Source: a virus | DNA length: 23,741 nucleotides | IMG/VR virus record: IMGVR_UViG_3300035689_000090 | Location: 1 to 23,741 of that record | Reading direction: 5' to 3' (one strand) | Part shown: positions 1 through 6,607 of the stretch, piece after piece | Layout: each line of letters starts with the position of its first letter | Position numbering within the stretch: position 1 is the first letter of the stretch | Notes under the pieces: model-generated | Seen by the model: the letters and a program-made list of their open reading frames with translations, nothing else | Told to the model about the DNA's origin: nothing | Database searches by the model: none | Translations under genes and position numbers: made by a program

Positions 1-345
1 GTAGAGTATCCCATGGTTAGCGGATTGAACAATGACGTAACAGTTGGTTCCGTCGTTCGCTCCGATGTTATGGGACGCCCAGTATTGGCTGCAGCAACTG
101 ACTTCTATGATAGCTCAGCTGCCTACGCATACTTGCAAGTTGGTAAGGTTGTCGAAGTAGAGAAGTTTGCTACAAACTTTGATGACGGCCTCCTTAGCTA
201 CATGCAGCTTCCATCAGATCCAGGCGCTTTAAAGACTGTTTACGAGCTTACTCGTGCCGGTACTTTTAGCGGTAAGCTTGGCATTCGGGCGAACCTGGAC
301 GTAAATAATGTCATTGGCGCATTCCGCGTTAATTTGACACTCTGA
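1..345 (+). CDS. Probable capsid decoration protein (5' partial)
   Basis: The reading frame is open from the first base, so the true start probably lies upstream; the ATG at 13 is only an internal methionine candidate. The visible 114 residues are rich in Val, Gly and small residues and look mostly beta-stranded, with no signal peptide or membrane segment. It ends 38 bases before the major capsid gene. Like that gene it is GC-rich for this window, and all its arginines are CGN codons, which suggests high expression. A small beta-rich protein directly upstream of a capsid gene is commonly a head decoration (cement) protein. It could instead be the end of another head protein. The role is inferred from position and composition; I do not recognise a family signature. 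Confidence 0.5.
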   Translation, partial: VEYPMVSGLNNDVTVGSVVRSDVMGRPVLAAATDFYDSSAAYAYLQVGKVVEVEKFATNFDDGLLSYMQLPSDPGALKTVYELTRAGTFSGKLGIRANLDVNNVIGAFRVNLTL

Positions 346-383
346 TAAATAGAAAACAATAGCACAGGAGGAATAATCCTAAG

Positions 384-1448
384 ATGAGTAAGACAATCCA
401 AGAGCTCCTCTCGGGTCTCCCAGCTTGGGAGGCTGCACTGACTGAGGACGGGTATATAGACGCAGATAATAGAGTAACCATTAAGGAAGCATTTGCATCT
501 TCTGATGCAGCTGCCCTTTTCCCCAAGGTTCTCTCTCGCACTCTGCGTGAGGCTGCGGAGCCACAATTGCTGGTTACGCCGCTTCTCTCTACAGTTCGCC
601 TCGGCAAGGGGCGCTCTTTGGAGTTCCCAGCAGTCAATGCAATCCAAGCAGCAGAGATCCCAGAAGGACAAGAGTATCCAGAGCAAGCACTCGCATTTGC
701 AAAGCAGGTAGAGGGCAAAGTTTCAAAGAAGGGCGTTAAGCTCGCCTTTACAGAAGAGGTAATTGCCGATTCACTTTGGGACATTGTTGGCCTACATGTT
801 CGTGCAGCTGGGCGTGCCATGGCTCGTTTGAAAGAGCAAATTGCACTTAGCCGATTCAAAGACGCAGCTACTATCGTATTTGATAACGATAGCGGTTCAT
901 ACGATGACACCACAGGTCGCGACATTGATGGCACAGCCAACAAGACCGTGACATGGGATGACATCATTGACATGGCTGCTGTTCTTATGGCTGAAAACCA
1001 TATTCCAACAGACTTTATCCTACACCCCTTGATGTGGTCAGTGTTCCTTAAGGACGCTATTTTCCACGCCGGTGGTGCAGCTTCAGGTGTTGGAAGTAGC
1101 TGGGGATATCGTCCTCAGTCAGCCGAAGGCGCTCTAAATGCAACAGCACCCATGGGTCTCAATGTGCTTGTTTCACCATTCGTTAGCTTTACTGCTAAGA
1201 GTGGCGCAACAGCTGCTAAGTCAGACCTCTTCCTCATTGATCGCAATGAGGTCGGCTCACTTCTAGTGAAGGATGATATGAGTACAGATCAGTTTGATGA
1301 TCCAAGTCGTGACATTCGCTCACTTAAAATGAAGGAGCGGTATGATATCGTAATGTTAGGTGATGGTGAAGGTATCACTGTTGCTAAGAACGTAAGACTC
1401 AGCCGCAACTACGAAGTTCAGGTTACAAACGACGTAGCTTTGAGCTGA
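384..1448 (+). CDS. Major capsid protein, HK97-like fold
   Basis: This 354-residue protein would form the icosahedral head shell. Its length is normal for HK97-fold capsid proteins. It has a helical N-terminal arm, then a segment at about residues 55-85 (LREAAEPQLL, TVRLGKGRSLEFPAV) resembling the entry to the E-loop and P-domain. An Ala/Gly-rich middle follows, then a C-terminal block near residues 299-330 (DQFDDPSRDIRSLKMKERYD) typical of capsid A-domain ends. No large N-terminal delta domain is evident. The start is supported by AGGAGG at 366-371, twelve bases upstream; a TCCT at 377-380 could partly pair with it. Of 17 arginine codons 15 are CGN, unlike the AGA-rich tail genes, and 541-600 is 60% GC by hand count. 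A strong hairpin follows the gene. Confidence 0.85.
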   Translation: MSKTIQELLSGLPAWEAALTEDGYIDADNRVTIKEAFASSDAAALFPKVLSRTLREAAEPQLLVTPLLSTVRLGKGRSLEFPAVNAIQAAEIPEGQEYPEQALAFAKQVEGKVSKKGVKLAFTEEVIADSLWDIVGLHVRAAGRAMARLKEQIALSRFKDAATIVFDNDSGSYDDTTGRDIDGTANKTVTWDDIIDMAAVLMAENHIPTDFILHPLMWSVFLKDAIFHAGGAASGVGSSWGYRPQSAEGALNATAPMGLNVLVSPFVSFTAKSGATAAKSDLFLIDRNEVGSLLVKDDMSTDQFDDPSRDIRSLKMKERYDIVMLGDGEGITVAKNVRLSRNYEVQVTNDVALS

Positions 1449-1489
1449 TAAACCTTAGGGTTGCTATAGTTACGAATTAGCCCTAAAGC

Positions 1490-1522
1490 TAGGGGACGGT
1501 GGAATAAATCTACCGTCCCCTA
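1490..1522 (+). terminator. Strong hairpin after the capsid gene
   Basis: TAGGGGACGGT at 1490-1500 pairs perfectly with ACCGTCCCCTA at 1512-1522, giving an 11-bp GC-rich stem with an 11-base loop closed by a possible G-U pair. A weaker stem lies just upstream (TTAGGG 1455-1460 with CCCTAA 1481-1486). No long T-run follows, so it may terminate partially or protect the 3' end of the capsid mRNA rather than act as a classical intrinsic terminator. Confidence 0.7.
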
Positions 1523-1540
1523 TGCTATTAATTGCATTAA

Positions 1541-1557
1541 TTTGTTACTATTAAAAT
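1541..1557 (+). promoter_or_regulatory. Candidate phage promoter, GTTACTAT motif
   Basis: TTTGTTACTATTAAAAT stands between the capsid hairpin and the next gene. Its first eleven bases recur exactly at 9065-9075 in the leader of the main sheath gene, again followed by an A/T-rich stretch. TAAAAT at 1552-1557 would serve as a -10-like or late-promoter-like element, with a transcript start before the Shine-Dalgarno at 1571. This is inference from repetition and position. Confidence 0.4.
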
Positions 1558-1570
1558 AGATGCGTATTAT

Positions 1571-1585
1571 GGAGTGTGTAAAGTG
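1571..1585 (+). promoter_or_regulatory. Shine-Dalgarno that decides a GTG start
   Basis: GGAG at 1571-1574 lies eight bases before the GTG at 1583, a normal spacing. The GTG at 1574, three codons earlier in the same frame, overlaps the GGAG itself and would have no usable ribosome binding site, so 1583 is preferred. Confidence 0.7.
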
Positions 1586-2356
1586 GCACTATATTTGATT
1601 GATAATGCAACTGTAACAGTAAATACAGTTAACATTAAGTTTGGAAGAACTATTAAGATATCTTCGATAGTAGATGCCAATTTTACTGTAAATACAGATA
1701 CCGCAACACCAGTTCAACTAGTTTCTCCATTTAAGGTAATAAATACAATAACTGACTATAATCAGATTAGTAGAACTTTAACTTTATATTGGGATATAGT
1801 ATTACAGCCAAACACAGATTATGTTCTTAAAATAACAAATTTATTAGACTCTTCAGGTTTTATAATTCCAGAAGAAAAAATAACCTTTACAAGCCAGACT
1901 AGCGCAGCGACACCTTCGATTCTTACTGACAGTAAAGCTACAGTTCTTAATGAAGTTTTAATAGAAGATAAGTCTGTTAGAGCAGATATTGAAACTGGAT
2001 ATCAAATATTAGCAAAAAACCCAGATTTTTATATAATATCAACTAATCCAACGGCTGGAGATTTTTATCTAGCAAATGATGAGAATAATGGTAGGGTAAC
2101 AATTACATTTAGTTCTCGACCAGCTTCAAACTTTTTGATCTCTAAATACTTTAAAGCGCAGCGCAAAAAGATACAAAAGACTCCATCAAGATGGGAAAAT
2201 GTAGATACAAATATATCAATGCACTCATGGAAACCAGATGTATATGTAGATTTCCCATCTACAGACGCTACACCCGTTTTCTATATTGATGATAAAACTT
2301 ATTTCGAAAAAGGCTATAAATATAGAGTTATTGTCTCTTCGGAAGTTGGCATATAA
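1583..2356 (+). CDS. Ig-like virion structural protein, function unknown
   Basis: This 257-residue protein starts with GTG at 1583. The first ~110 residues alternate polar and aliphatic residues like a bacterial Ig-like sandwich of the kind found on cell-surface and phage structural proteins. Then follow a central linker and a second beta-rich part with a basic patch near residue 195 (AQRKKIQKTPSR). There is no signal peptide or membrane segment. It is AT-rich with AGA arginine codons, in sharp contrast to the capsid gene just upstream. Its stop overlaps the next start by one base (TAATG at 2354-2358). It is probably a virion surface or fibre-associated protein; the exact role is unknown. Confidence 0.6.
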   Translation: MALYLIDNATVTVNTVNIKFGRTIKISSIVDANFTVNTDTATPVQLVSPFKVINTITDYNQISRTLTLYWDIVLQPNTDYVLKITNLLDSSGFIIPEEKITFTSQTSAATPSILTDSKATVLNEVLIEDKSVRADIETGYQILAKNPDFYIISTNPTAGDFYLANDENNGRVTITFSSRPASNFLISKYFKAQRKKIQKTPSRWENVDTNISMHSWKPDVYVDFPSTDATPVFYIDDKTYFEKGYKYRVIVSSEVGI

Positions 2357-2766
2357 TGGCAAATGCACTATATGCAAAAGGGAAAGAAGGCCTACTAGAG
2401 GGTTTATTTGACCTGACTGACAATAACTTAAAAATTGCATTAGTAAAAAATACTTATACAGTAAATTTAAGTACACATGAATTCTTATCAAGCATTAGTG
2501 AAGATTCAGTCGCAGCAACTACTAGTTTATTAAGCGGAAAAACAACAGCATCTGGTGTCTTTGATGCTGATAATATTACAATAGAAGATTACGGGACTAG
2601 CGGTTTTGCCTATCTAGTTTTATATAAAGATACTGGAGTTAGATCTACATCAAGACTTTTAGCCTACATAGATACAGCTACTGGACTTCCAGTATCTTCT
2701 AGTGCTAGTCCTATCTCCATCACAATTAATTGGAGTAACGAACAATATAAAATATTTAGTTTATAA
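2356..2766 (+). CDS. Small conserved phage structural protein, MANALY type
   Basis: This is a 136-residue protein. Its opening (MANALYAKGKEGLLEG), the following LKIALV, the central LLSGKT...GVFDADNITIEDY and the ending RLLAYIDTATGLPV...NWSN..YKIFSL match a layout I recognise from many phage structural clusters, usually near capsid, fibre or tail genes. The biochemical role is not established to my knowledge. The composition is beta-rich and soluble. It begins within the stop codon of the preceding gene, which indicates translational coupling, and ends nine bases before the next start. A minor head or fibre-base component is the likeliest role. Confidence 0.65.
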   Translation: MANALYAKGKEGLLEGLFDLTDNNLKIALVKNTYTVNLSTHEFLSSISEDSVAATTSLLSGKTTASGVFDADNITIEDYGTSGFAYLVLYKDTGVRSTSRLLAYIDTATGLPVSSSASPISITINWSNEQYKIFSL

Positions 2767-2775
2767 AGGATTTTT

Positions 2776-3114
2776 ATGACCACCCAGTATCCCGCAGCAT
2801 TGGACGTATTGATCAATCCTACATCATCTGATGCGCTTAATTCAGTAACGGTACCTCACCATCAACAGCACGCTAATGCAAATGACGCCATTGAGGCCAT
2901 GCAGACGGTTATCGGATTAAATCCAGCGGGCAGTCATTTAACAGTTAAAGATAGAATAATATCTGCAGAAACTGCAATTACTACACAATCCGTTTTAAAT
3001 GGTTTAACCGATGTTACTATATCAACAGTTAATCCTGGTGATGTTTTACGTTACAATGGCTCAGTTTGGGTTAATTATAATGAAGAAAATCTTGTTGATG
3101 GAGGAAACTTTTAA
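2776..3114 (+). CDS. Small fibre-associated structural protein
   Basis: This 112-residue protein has the N-terminal pattern P-x-A-L-D, then HHQQHANANDAIEAMQTVIG (residues 25-44) and GSHLTVKDRI. I associate this with short phage fibre or fibre-attachment proteins, where a helix with His/Gln precedes a beta part. The C-terminal part has LTDVTI...GDVLRYNGSVW, a small beta module common in phage fibre proteins. It ends in DGGNF, close to the DGGTF ending of the next gene. Its ribosome site is AAAGGA at 2765-2770. It probably works with the large fibre encoded two bases downstream, for example as its attachment base. Confidence 0.6.
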   Translation: MTTQYPAALDVLINPTSSDALNSVTVPHHQQHANANDAIEAMQTVIGLNPAGSHLTVKDRIISAETAITTQSVLNGLTDVTISTVNPGDVLRYNGSVWVNYNEENLVDGGNF

Positions 3115-3116
3115 CA

Positions 3117-4874
3117 ATGGCTAATACAATCAGAATTAAAAGAAGGGCATCAGGAGCTTCTGGTGCACCAAGCAGTCTGGAAAATGCAGAACTCGCATAT
3201 AATGAAGTAGATGATACCCTTTATTATGGTAAGGGAACTGGTGGAGTTGGTGGAATTGCGACTACCGTTGAAGCAATCGGTGGTAAAGGCGCATATGTCG
3301 ACCTCACTGGGACTCAAACTATTACTGGAAATAAAACATTTTCTGGAACAGTAGCCTTAGGATCTTCTGCAACTGCAACAACACAAACAGCCGGGGACAA
3401 TAGCACTAAAGTTGCAACAACAGGATATGTGGATGCAGCTGTCGTAGCTGCTACATATAACTTTACTTTAGCAGGTGATTCTGGAACATCGCAGACAATT
3501 GACGACGCGGAGACTGTAACCATATCAGGTGGAACTGGGCTTTCATCAATAGCATCATCTACAAATACCATAACACTAAATCTTGACAATACAACAGTTA
3601 CTGCTGGTTCATACGGCGGTGCTGCCTCAGTCGGTAGCTTCACGGTTGACGCCCAGGGTCGTTTAATCGCAGCAAGTTCTACAACTATAGAAATTGCGCT
3701 TGGAACTAATACTTCAGGAAACTATGTAGCAACAATAACTGGTGGAACTGGTGTTACTTCTTCTGCAGCAACAACAGGTGAGGGGACAACTCACTCATTG
3801 TCTATTGGTCAAGATGTAGCAACCTCTGCAAGTGTAACATTTGCAGGGCTTACACTCAATAGTGGAAGCATGGTTTTTGAAGGTGCAACTGCAAATGACT
3901 TTGAAACAACTCTTGCAGTCACAGATCCAACTGCAGACCGCACTATCACTCTGCCAGATGCAACAGGTACGGTTGCACTTACTAATAATAAGCTTTCGGA
4001 TTTTGCAGCAACTTCCTCAGCAGAACTTGCTGGAATTATATCGGATGAAACTGGTACTGGAGCACTTGTATTTGCTAACACGCCAACGCTTGTAACACCA
4101 AATATCGGCGCTGCCACTGGCACGTCCCTTGTCCTTTCCGGCGATCTAACAGTTAACGGTACAACAACTACAATCAATTCAACTACCGTAACTGTTGACG
4201 ATAAGAATCTTGAACTTGGCTCAAGCGCCTCTCCGACAGACGCAGGTGCCGATGGTGGTGGCATCACTCTTAAGGGTGATACAGACAAGACTTTTAACTG
4301 GGTTGACGCAACTGACGCATGGACGTCTTCAGAAAATCTTAATCTTCTGACTGGCAAGTCATTGTTGATTGCAGGGACTTCTGTACTCTCTGGTTCTACT
4401 CTTGGCTCAGGAGTGACTGCCTCAAGCCTTACTTCAGTTGGAACAATTGCAACTGGGACTTGGAATGGCACAGTAATCGGTTCAACTTATGGTGGAACCG
4501 GAGTAAACAATGGAGCTAGTACCATTACTCTTGGTGGCAACCTTGTTACATCTGGAGCTAATGCAATAACCTTTACCTCGACTGGAACAACAGGCGTAAC
4601 TCTTCCAACATCTGGAACTCTTGCCACTTTAGCTGGATCTGAAAGTCTTACAAATAAGACAATTGATTCGTCCAATATAGGCGCAACAACTAAAGGCACA
4701 GGAGCTTTCACTACCTTAACCTCAAACGGTGCTACAACATTTACTGCAGCAACTGCGTCATCATCTTATACAACTGGCACCTTAGTTGTAACTGGTGGAA
4801 TCGGAGTCTCAGGCGCATTGTACGGAAATAGCAGTACATTAAGTGGTTTCTCCATTGATGGTGGAACATTCTAA
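3117..4874 (+). CDS. Modular phage fibre protein
   Basis: This 585-residue protein is rich in Thr, Ser, Gly and Ala. Residues 1-45 (IRIKRRASGASGAP...LENAELAYNEVDDTLYYG) form an N-terminal module I recognise from phage fibre proteins, probably for virion attachment. Then come small beta modules: TGTQTITGNKTFSG (64-77), GDNSTKVATTGYVD (93-106), GSYGGAASVGSFTVDAQGR (164-182), DPTADRTITLPDATGTVAL (270-288), SAELAGIISDETGTGALVF (301-319), NGTTTTINSTTVTVDDKN (347-364) and STYGGTGVNNG (456-466). Such strings of modules build trimeric shafts. No adhesin tip, lyase or chaperone domain is seen. GGAGG at 3100-3104 lies inside the previous gene. Codon use varies along the gene, suggesting a mosaic. It could be a head fibre or a tail fibre. 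Confidence 0.75.
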   Translation: MANTIRIKRRASGASGAPSSLENAELAYNEVDDTLYYGKGTGGVGGIATTVEAIGGKGAYVDLTGTQTITGNKTFSGTVALGSSATATTQTAGDNSTKVATTGYVDAAVVAATYNFTLAGDSGTSQTIDDAETVTISGGTGLSSIASSTNTITLNLDNTTVTAGSYGGAASVGSFTVDAQGRLIAASSTTIEIALGTNTSGNYVATITGGTGVTSSAATTGEGTTHSLSIGQDVATSASVTFAGLTLNSGSMVFEGATANDFETTLAVTDPTADRTITLPDATGTVALTNNKLSDFAATSSAELAGIISDETGTGALVFANTPTLVTPNIGAATGTSLVLSGDLTVNGTTTTINSTTVTVDDKNLELGSSASPTDAGADGGGITLKGDTDKTFNWVDATDAWTSSENLNLLTGKSLLIAGTSVLSGSTLGSGVTASSLTSVGTIATGTWNGTVIGSTYGGTGVNNGASTITLGGNLVTSGANAITFTSTGTTGVTLPTSGTLATLAGSESLTNKTIDSSNIGATTKGTGAFTTLTSNGATTFTAATASSSYTTGTLVVTGGIGVSGALYGNSSTLSGFSIDGGTF

Positions 4875-4887
4875 TTAAAGGATGTAG

Positions 4888-5340
4888 ATGCTCTACAATG
4901 GAGATATAGCCTATAATCAAGATCATTTCAATTACAGTGGTGTATATGTAGTTTCTCCTCAGTCTTTTGGATTAACTACTAATTTTGGTGGCCTAAAAGT
5001 ATTAGGCGTTATCGTCATATCACCACCGTCTGTAAATAGCACATTAGTTTTTGTAGATACTCATAACATAATAGGCTCTACTGGGATAGTAGAGAATAGT
5101 GAAACGATCTCTACGATCTCATTTGCTCAGTTTGATGGCTATGGGTCTTCTGAGATAAATAAAATTAATGCAGATGCGTTTGCATTAGCAAGTGTGGGTA
5201 GTCAGGAATCATACAGCGCCGGTGTCTTTGCCATATCAGTTAATAAAAATGACGTATATGCAATCTCCAACGCAGAAAGTATTATCTTAGAGAATAACTC
5301 AGCAGGCACAGTAAACGTTACTATTATATCTAACGCATGA
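4888..5340 (+). CDS. Hypothetical virion protein downstream of fibre
   Basis: I do not recognise this 150-residue protein. It begins MLYNGDIAYN and continues with alternating hydrophobic and Ser/Thr residues, so a small beta-sandwich is likely. No signal peptide or membrane segment is present. The start at 4888 is supported by AAAGGA at 4877-4882. It lies 13 bases after the fibre gene and 14 before a neck gene. The final codons contain GTTACTAT at 5317-5324, similar to motifs found in two other gene leaders. A fibre- or neck-associated structural role fits its position, but this is only context. Confidence 0.6.
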   Translation: MLYNGDIAYNQDHFNYSGVYVVSPQSFGLTTNFGGLKVLGVIVISPPSVNSTLVFVDTHNIIGSTGIVENSETISTISFAQFDGYGSSEINKINADAFALASVGSQESYSAGVFAISVNKNDVYAISNAESIILENNSAGTVNVTIISNA

Positions 5341-5354
5341 ACTAAGAGGTAAAA

Positions 5355-6242
5355 ATGTCAACAGATAGAGTTGTAGTTAGTGATACGGTTAGAGTAACTG
5401 TAAAATTTAAAGATATAGATTCCAATGGACTAGAAGTTGAGTTGTCGCCCAGCACTGTCAGCGTAACTATTAAAAACTCAAGTGGAACAACAATAGTTGC
5501 AACTAATGCAACTCAATCAACCTCATCAATATTTTACTATGACTATACACCAAGTTTAGCTGATACATATACTGTTAAATTTACTGGAACTTTATCTTCT
5601 GGAAATAATGTAGTTGTTGAGCAAAAACTATATGTTAGTTCTGTCAGCGAAGAATATCAACCAACTATTATATTAAAAAATGAAGAAACAATTATTTTTG
5701 CCCCAAATGTAGATCCATTATATCTTGATCCCGAAACATTAATTCCATATTTTCCAGACGCGTCTTTATTGGAAATAGGAGAAATTATACATAATTACTC
5801 AAATGAAATTAAATCATTATATGGTCTTTTGGATGAAGAAGATGGAACTAATTTATCTTTTACAGTTTTAGAATACATAAAAGCGGCAACTGCATGTGAG
5901 TTAAGTAGAACTTATGGATTTGGTGGAGATGATGAAGTTTCGCTAAGATTGGGTGATTTTAATATTACAAATAGATCACTTCCTAGAAGAGTGGTAACTA
6001 GGGATAATGCAACGACATGGTGTCAGATAGCAACAGCTTTAAGAAAAGAAATTTTAGCAAATAAAGTCTCACCAAGATCATTTACGCCAAAAAATTTACC
6101 AAGTGTTTCAACTGGTACAAATATAGATCCATTAACTGGAAAAACAATATATCTATCAGATAAAGAATTATATGGCCCAGGAACAACCATAATATCTAAA
6201 GATGACCCTATGCCAAAGAGGGGGTTGAAGAGCTATGATTGA
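5355..6242 (+). CDS. Ig-like domain fused to head-tail connector (neck) protein
   Basis: This 295-residue protein seems to have two parts. Residues 1-97 are an Ig-like beta domain (DTVRVTVKFKD, YTPSLADTYTVKFTG). The rest is mixed helix and strand, with VSLRLGDFNITNRSLPRR near residue 195 followed by a helical stretch rich in Ala and charged residues (TTWCQIATALRKEIL). That LGD-plus-helix layout recalls head-tail adaptor proteins that bind under the portal. The place between head and sheath genes supports a neck role. AGAGGT at 5345-5350 is the ribosome site. The next gene starts inside this one, with an 8-base overlap at 6235-6242. The neck assignment is inferred rather than proven; the Ig-like call is by eye. 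Confidence 0.55.
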   Translation: MSTDRVVVSDTVRVTVKFKDIDSNGLEVELSPSTVSVTIKNSSGTTIVATNATQSTSSIFYYDYTPSLADTYTVKFTGTLSSGNNVVVEQKLYVSSVSEEYQPTIILKNEETIIFAPNVDPLYLDPETLIPYFPDASLLEIGEIIHNYSNEIKSLYGLLDEEDGTNLSFTVLEYIKAATACELSRTYGFGGDDEVSLRLGDFNITNRSLPRRVVTRDNATTWCQIATALRKEILANKVSPRSFTPKNLPSVSTGTNIDPLTGKTIYLSDKELYGPGTTIISKDDPMPKRGLKSYD

Positions 6243-6606
6243 CGCTAAGCGAGCATTTAGAAAAGTAATGCGCGAGTGGGGACATGATATTTATTTTCAG
6301 CGAATGTTATCAAATGGAAATCATTCTGATCAATTTGAAAGAGTAACAACTCGTCAAGTTGGACAGTCAGGTATGACAAACGCTAACTCTACACAAGAAA
6401 TGCCCGAAGGGATAGTATCAAACTATGATGCAGTCTATTACTTCGAAAAGCATATATCACCTAAAGAAGGTGATAGAATATATGAAAATTATTCTTTAAA
6501 AGTAAATAAAAATTATACTGTCTTCAGGATAGATACAGTTTCCGCTATTAGAGGTAGACTAGGTGAAATTAACTATTGGGTAGTTGGAGCTACAAGAGAG
6601 AAGTGA
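6235..6606 (+). CDS. Probable head closure or neck protein
   Basis: This 123-residue soluble protein has an N-terminal basic helix (DAKRAFRKVMREWGHDIYFQR). A beta-rich part follows, with EKHISPKEGDRIYENY, then VFRIDTVSAIRGRLGEINYWVVG. The central G-D-R-I-Y stretch and the closing INYWVVGATRE strand resemble head closure (stopper) proteins of tailed phages, which sit between adaptor and tail and are of this size. It overlaps the upstream neck gene by eight bases and ends one base before the next ATG, so the three genes are probably translated together. Similarity is by pattern only; another small neck protein is possible. Confidence 0.6.
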   Translation: MIDAKRAFRKVMREWGHDIYFQRMLSNGNHSDQFERVTTRQVGQSGMTNANSTQEMPEGIVSNYDAVYYFEKHISPKEGDRIYENYSLKVNKNYTVFRIDTVSAIRGRLGEINYWVVGATREK

Positions 6607-6607
6607 A

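Noticed and set aside
329-973. Open frames on the - strand opposite the capsid gene
   Set aside because: They lie wholly opposite a well supported gene, with no ribosome site or recognisable product.
1542-1570. TTGTTA - 17 bases - TATTAT as a sigma-70 promoter
   Set aside because: The transcript would start after the GGAG at 1571, leaving the gene without its ribosome site.
1574-1582. Earlier GTG start for the Ig-like gene
   Set aside because: It overlaps the only Shine-Dalgarno sequence (GGAG 1571-1574); GTG at 1583 has correct spacing.
3011-3024. Another GTTACTAT inside the small fibre-associated gene
   Set aside because: It encodes Val-Thr within a common fibre module and does not precede a gene, so it is probably chance; it also warns that the short motif alone is not diagnostic.
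3809-4471. Long open frame on the - strand inside the fibre gene
   Set aside because: It is a by-product of the Thr/Ser/Ala-rich repetitive fibre codons; it has no ribosome site and a low-complexity Val/Pro/Ser product.
6584-6607. TTG start eight codons upstream of the sheath-like ATG
   Set aside because: It lies inside the preceding gene with no ribosome site; ATG at 6608 directly after the previous stop is more natural.
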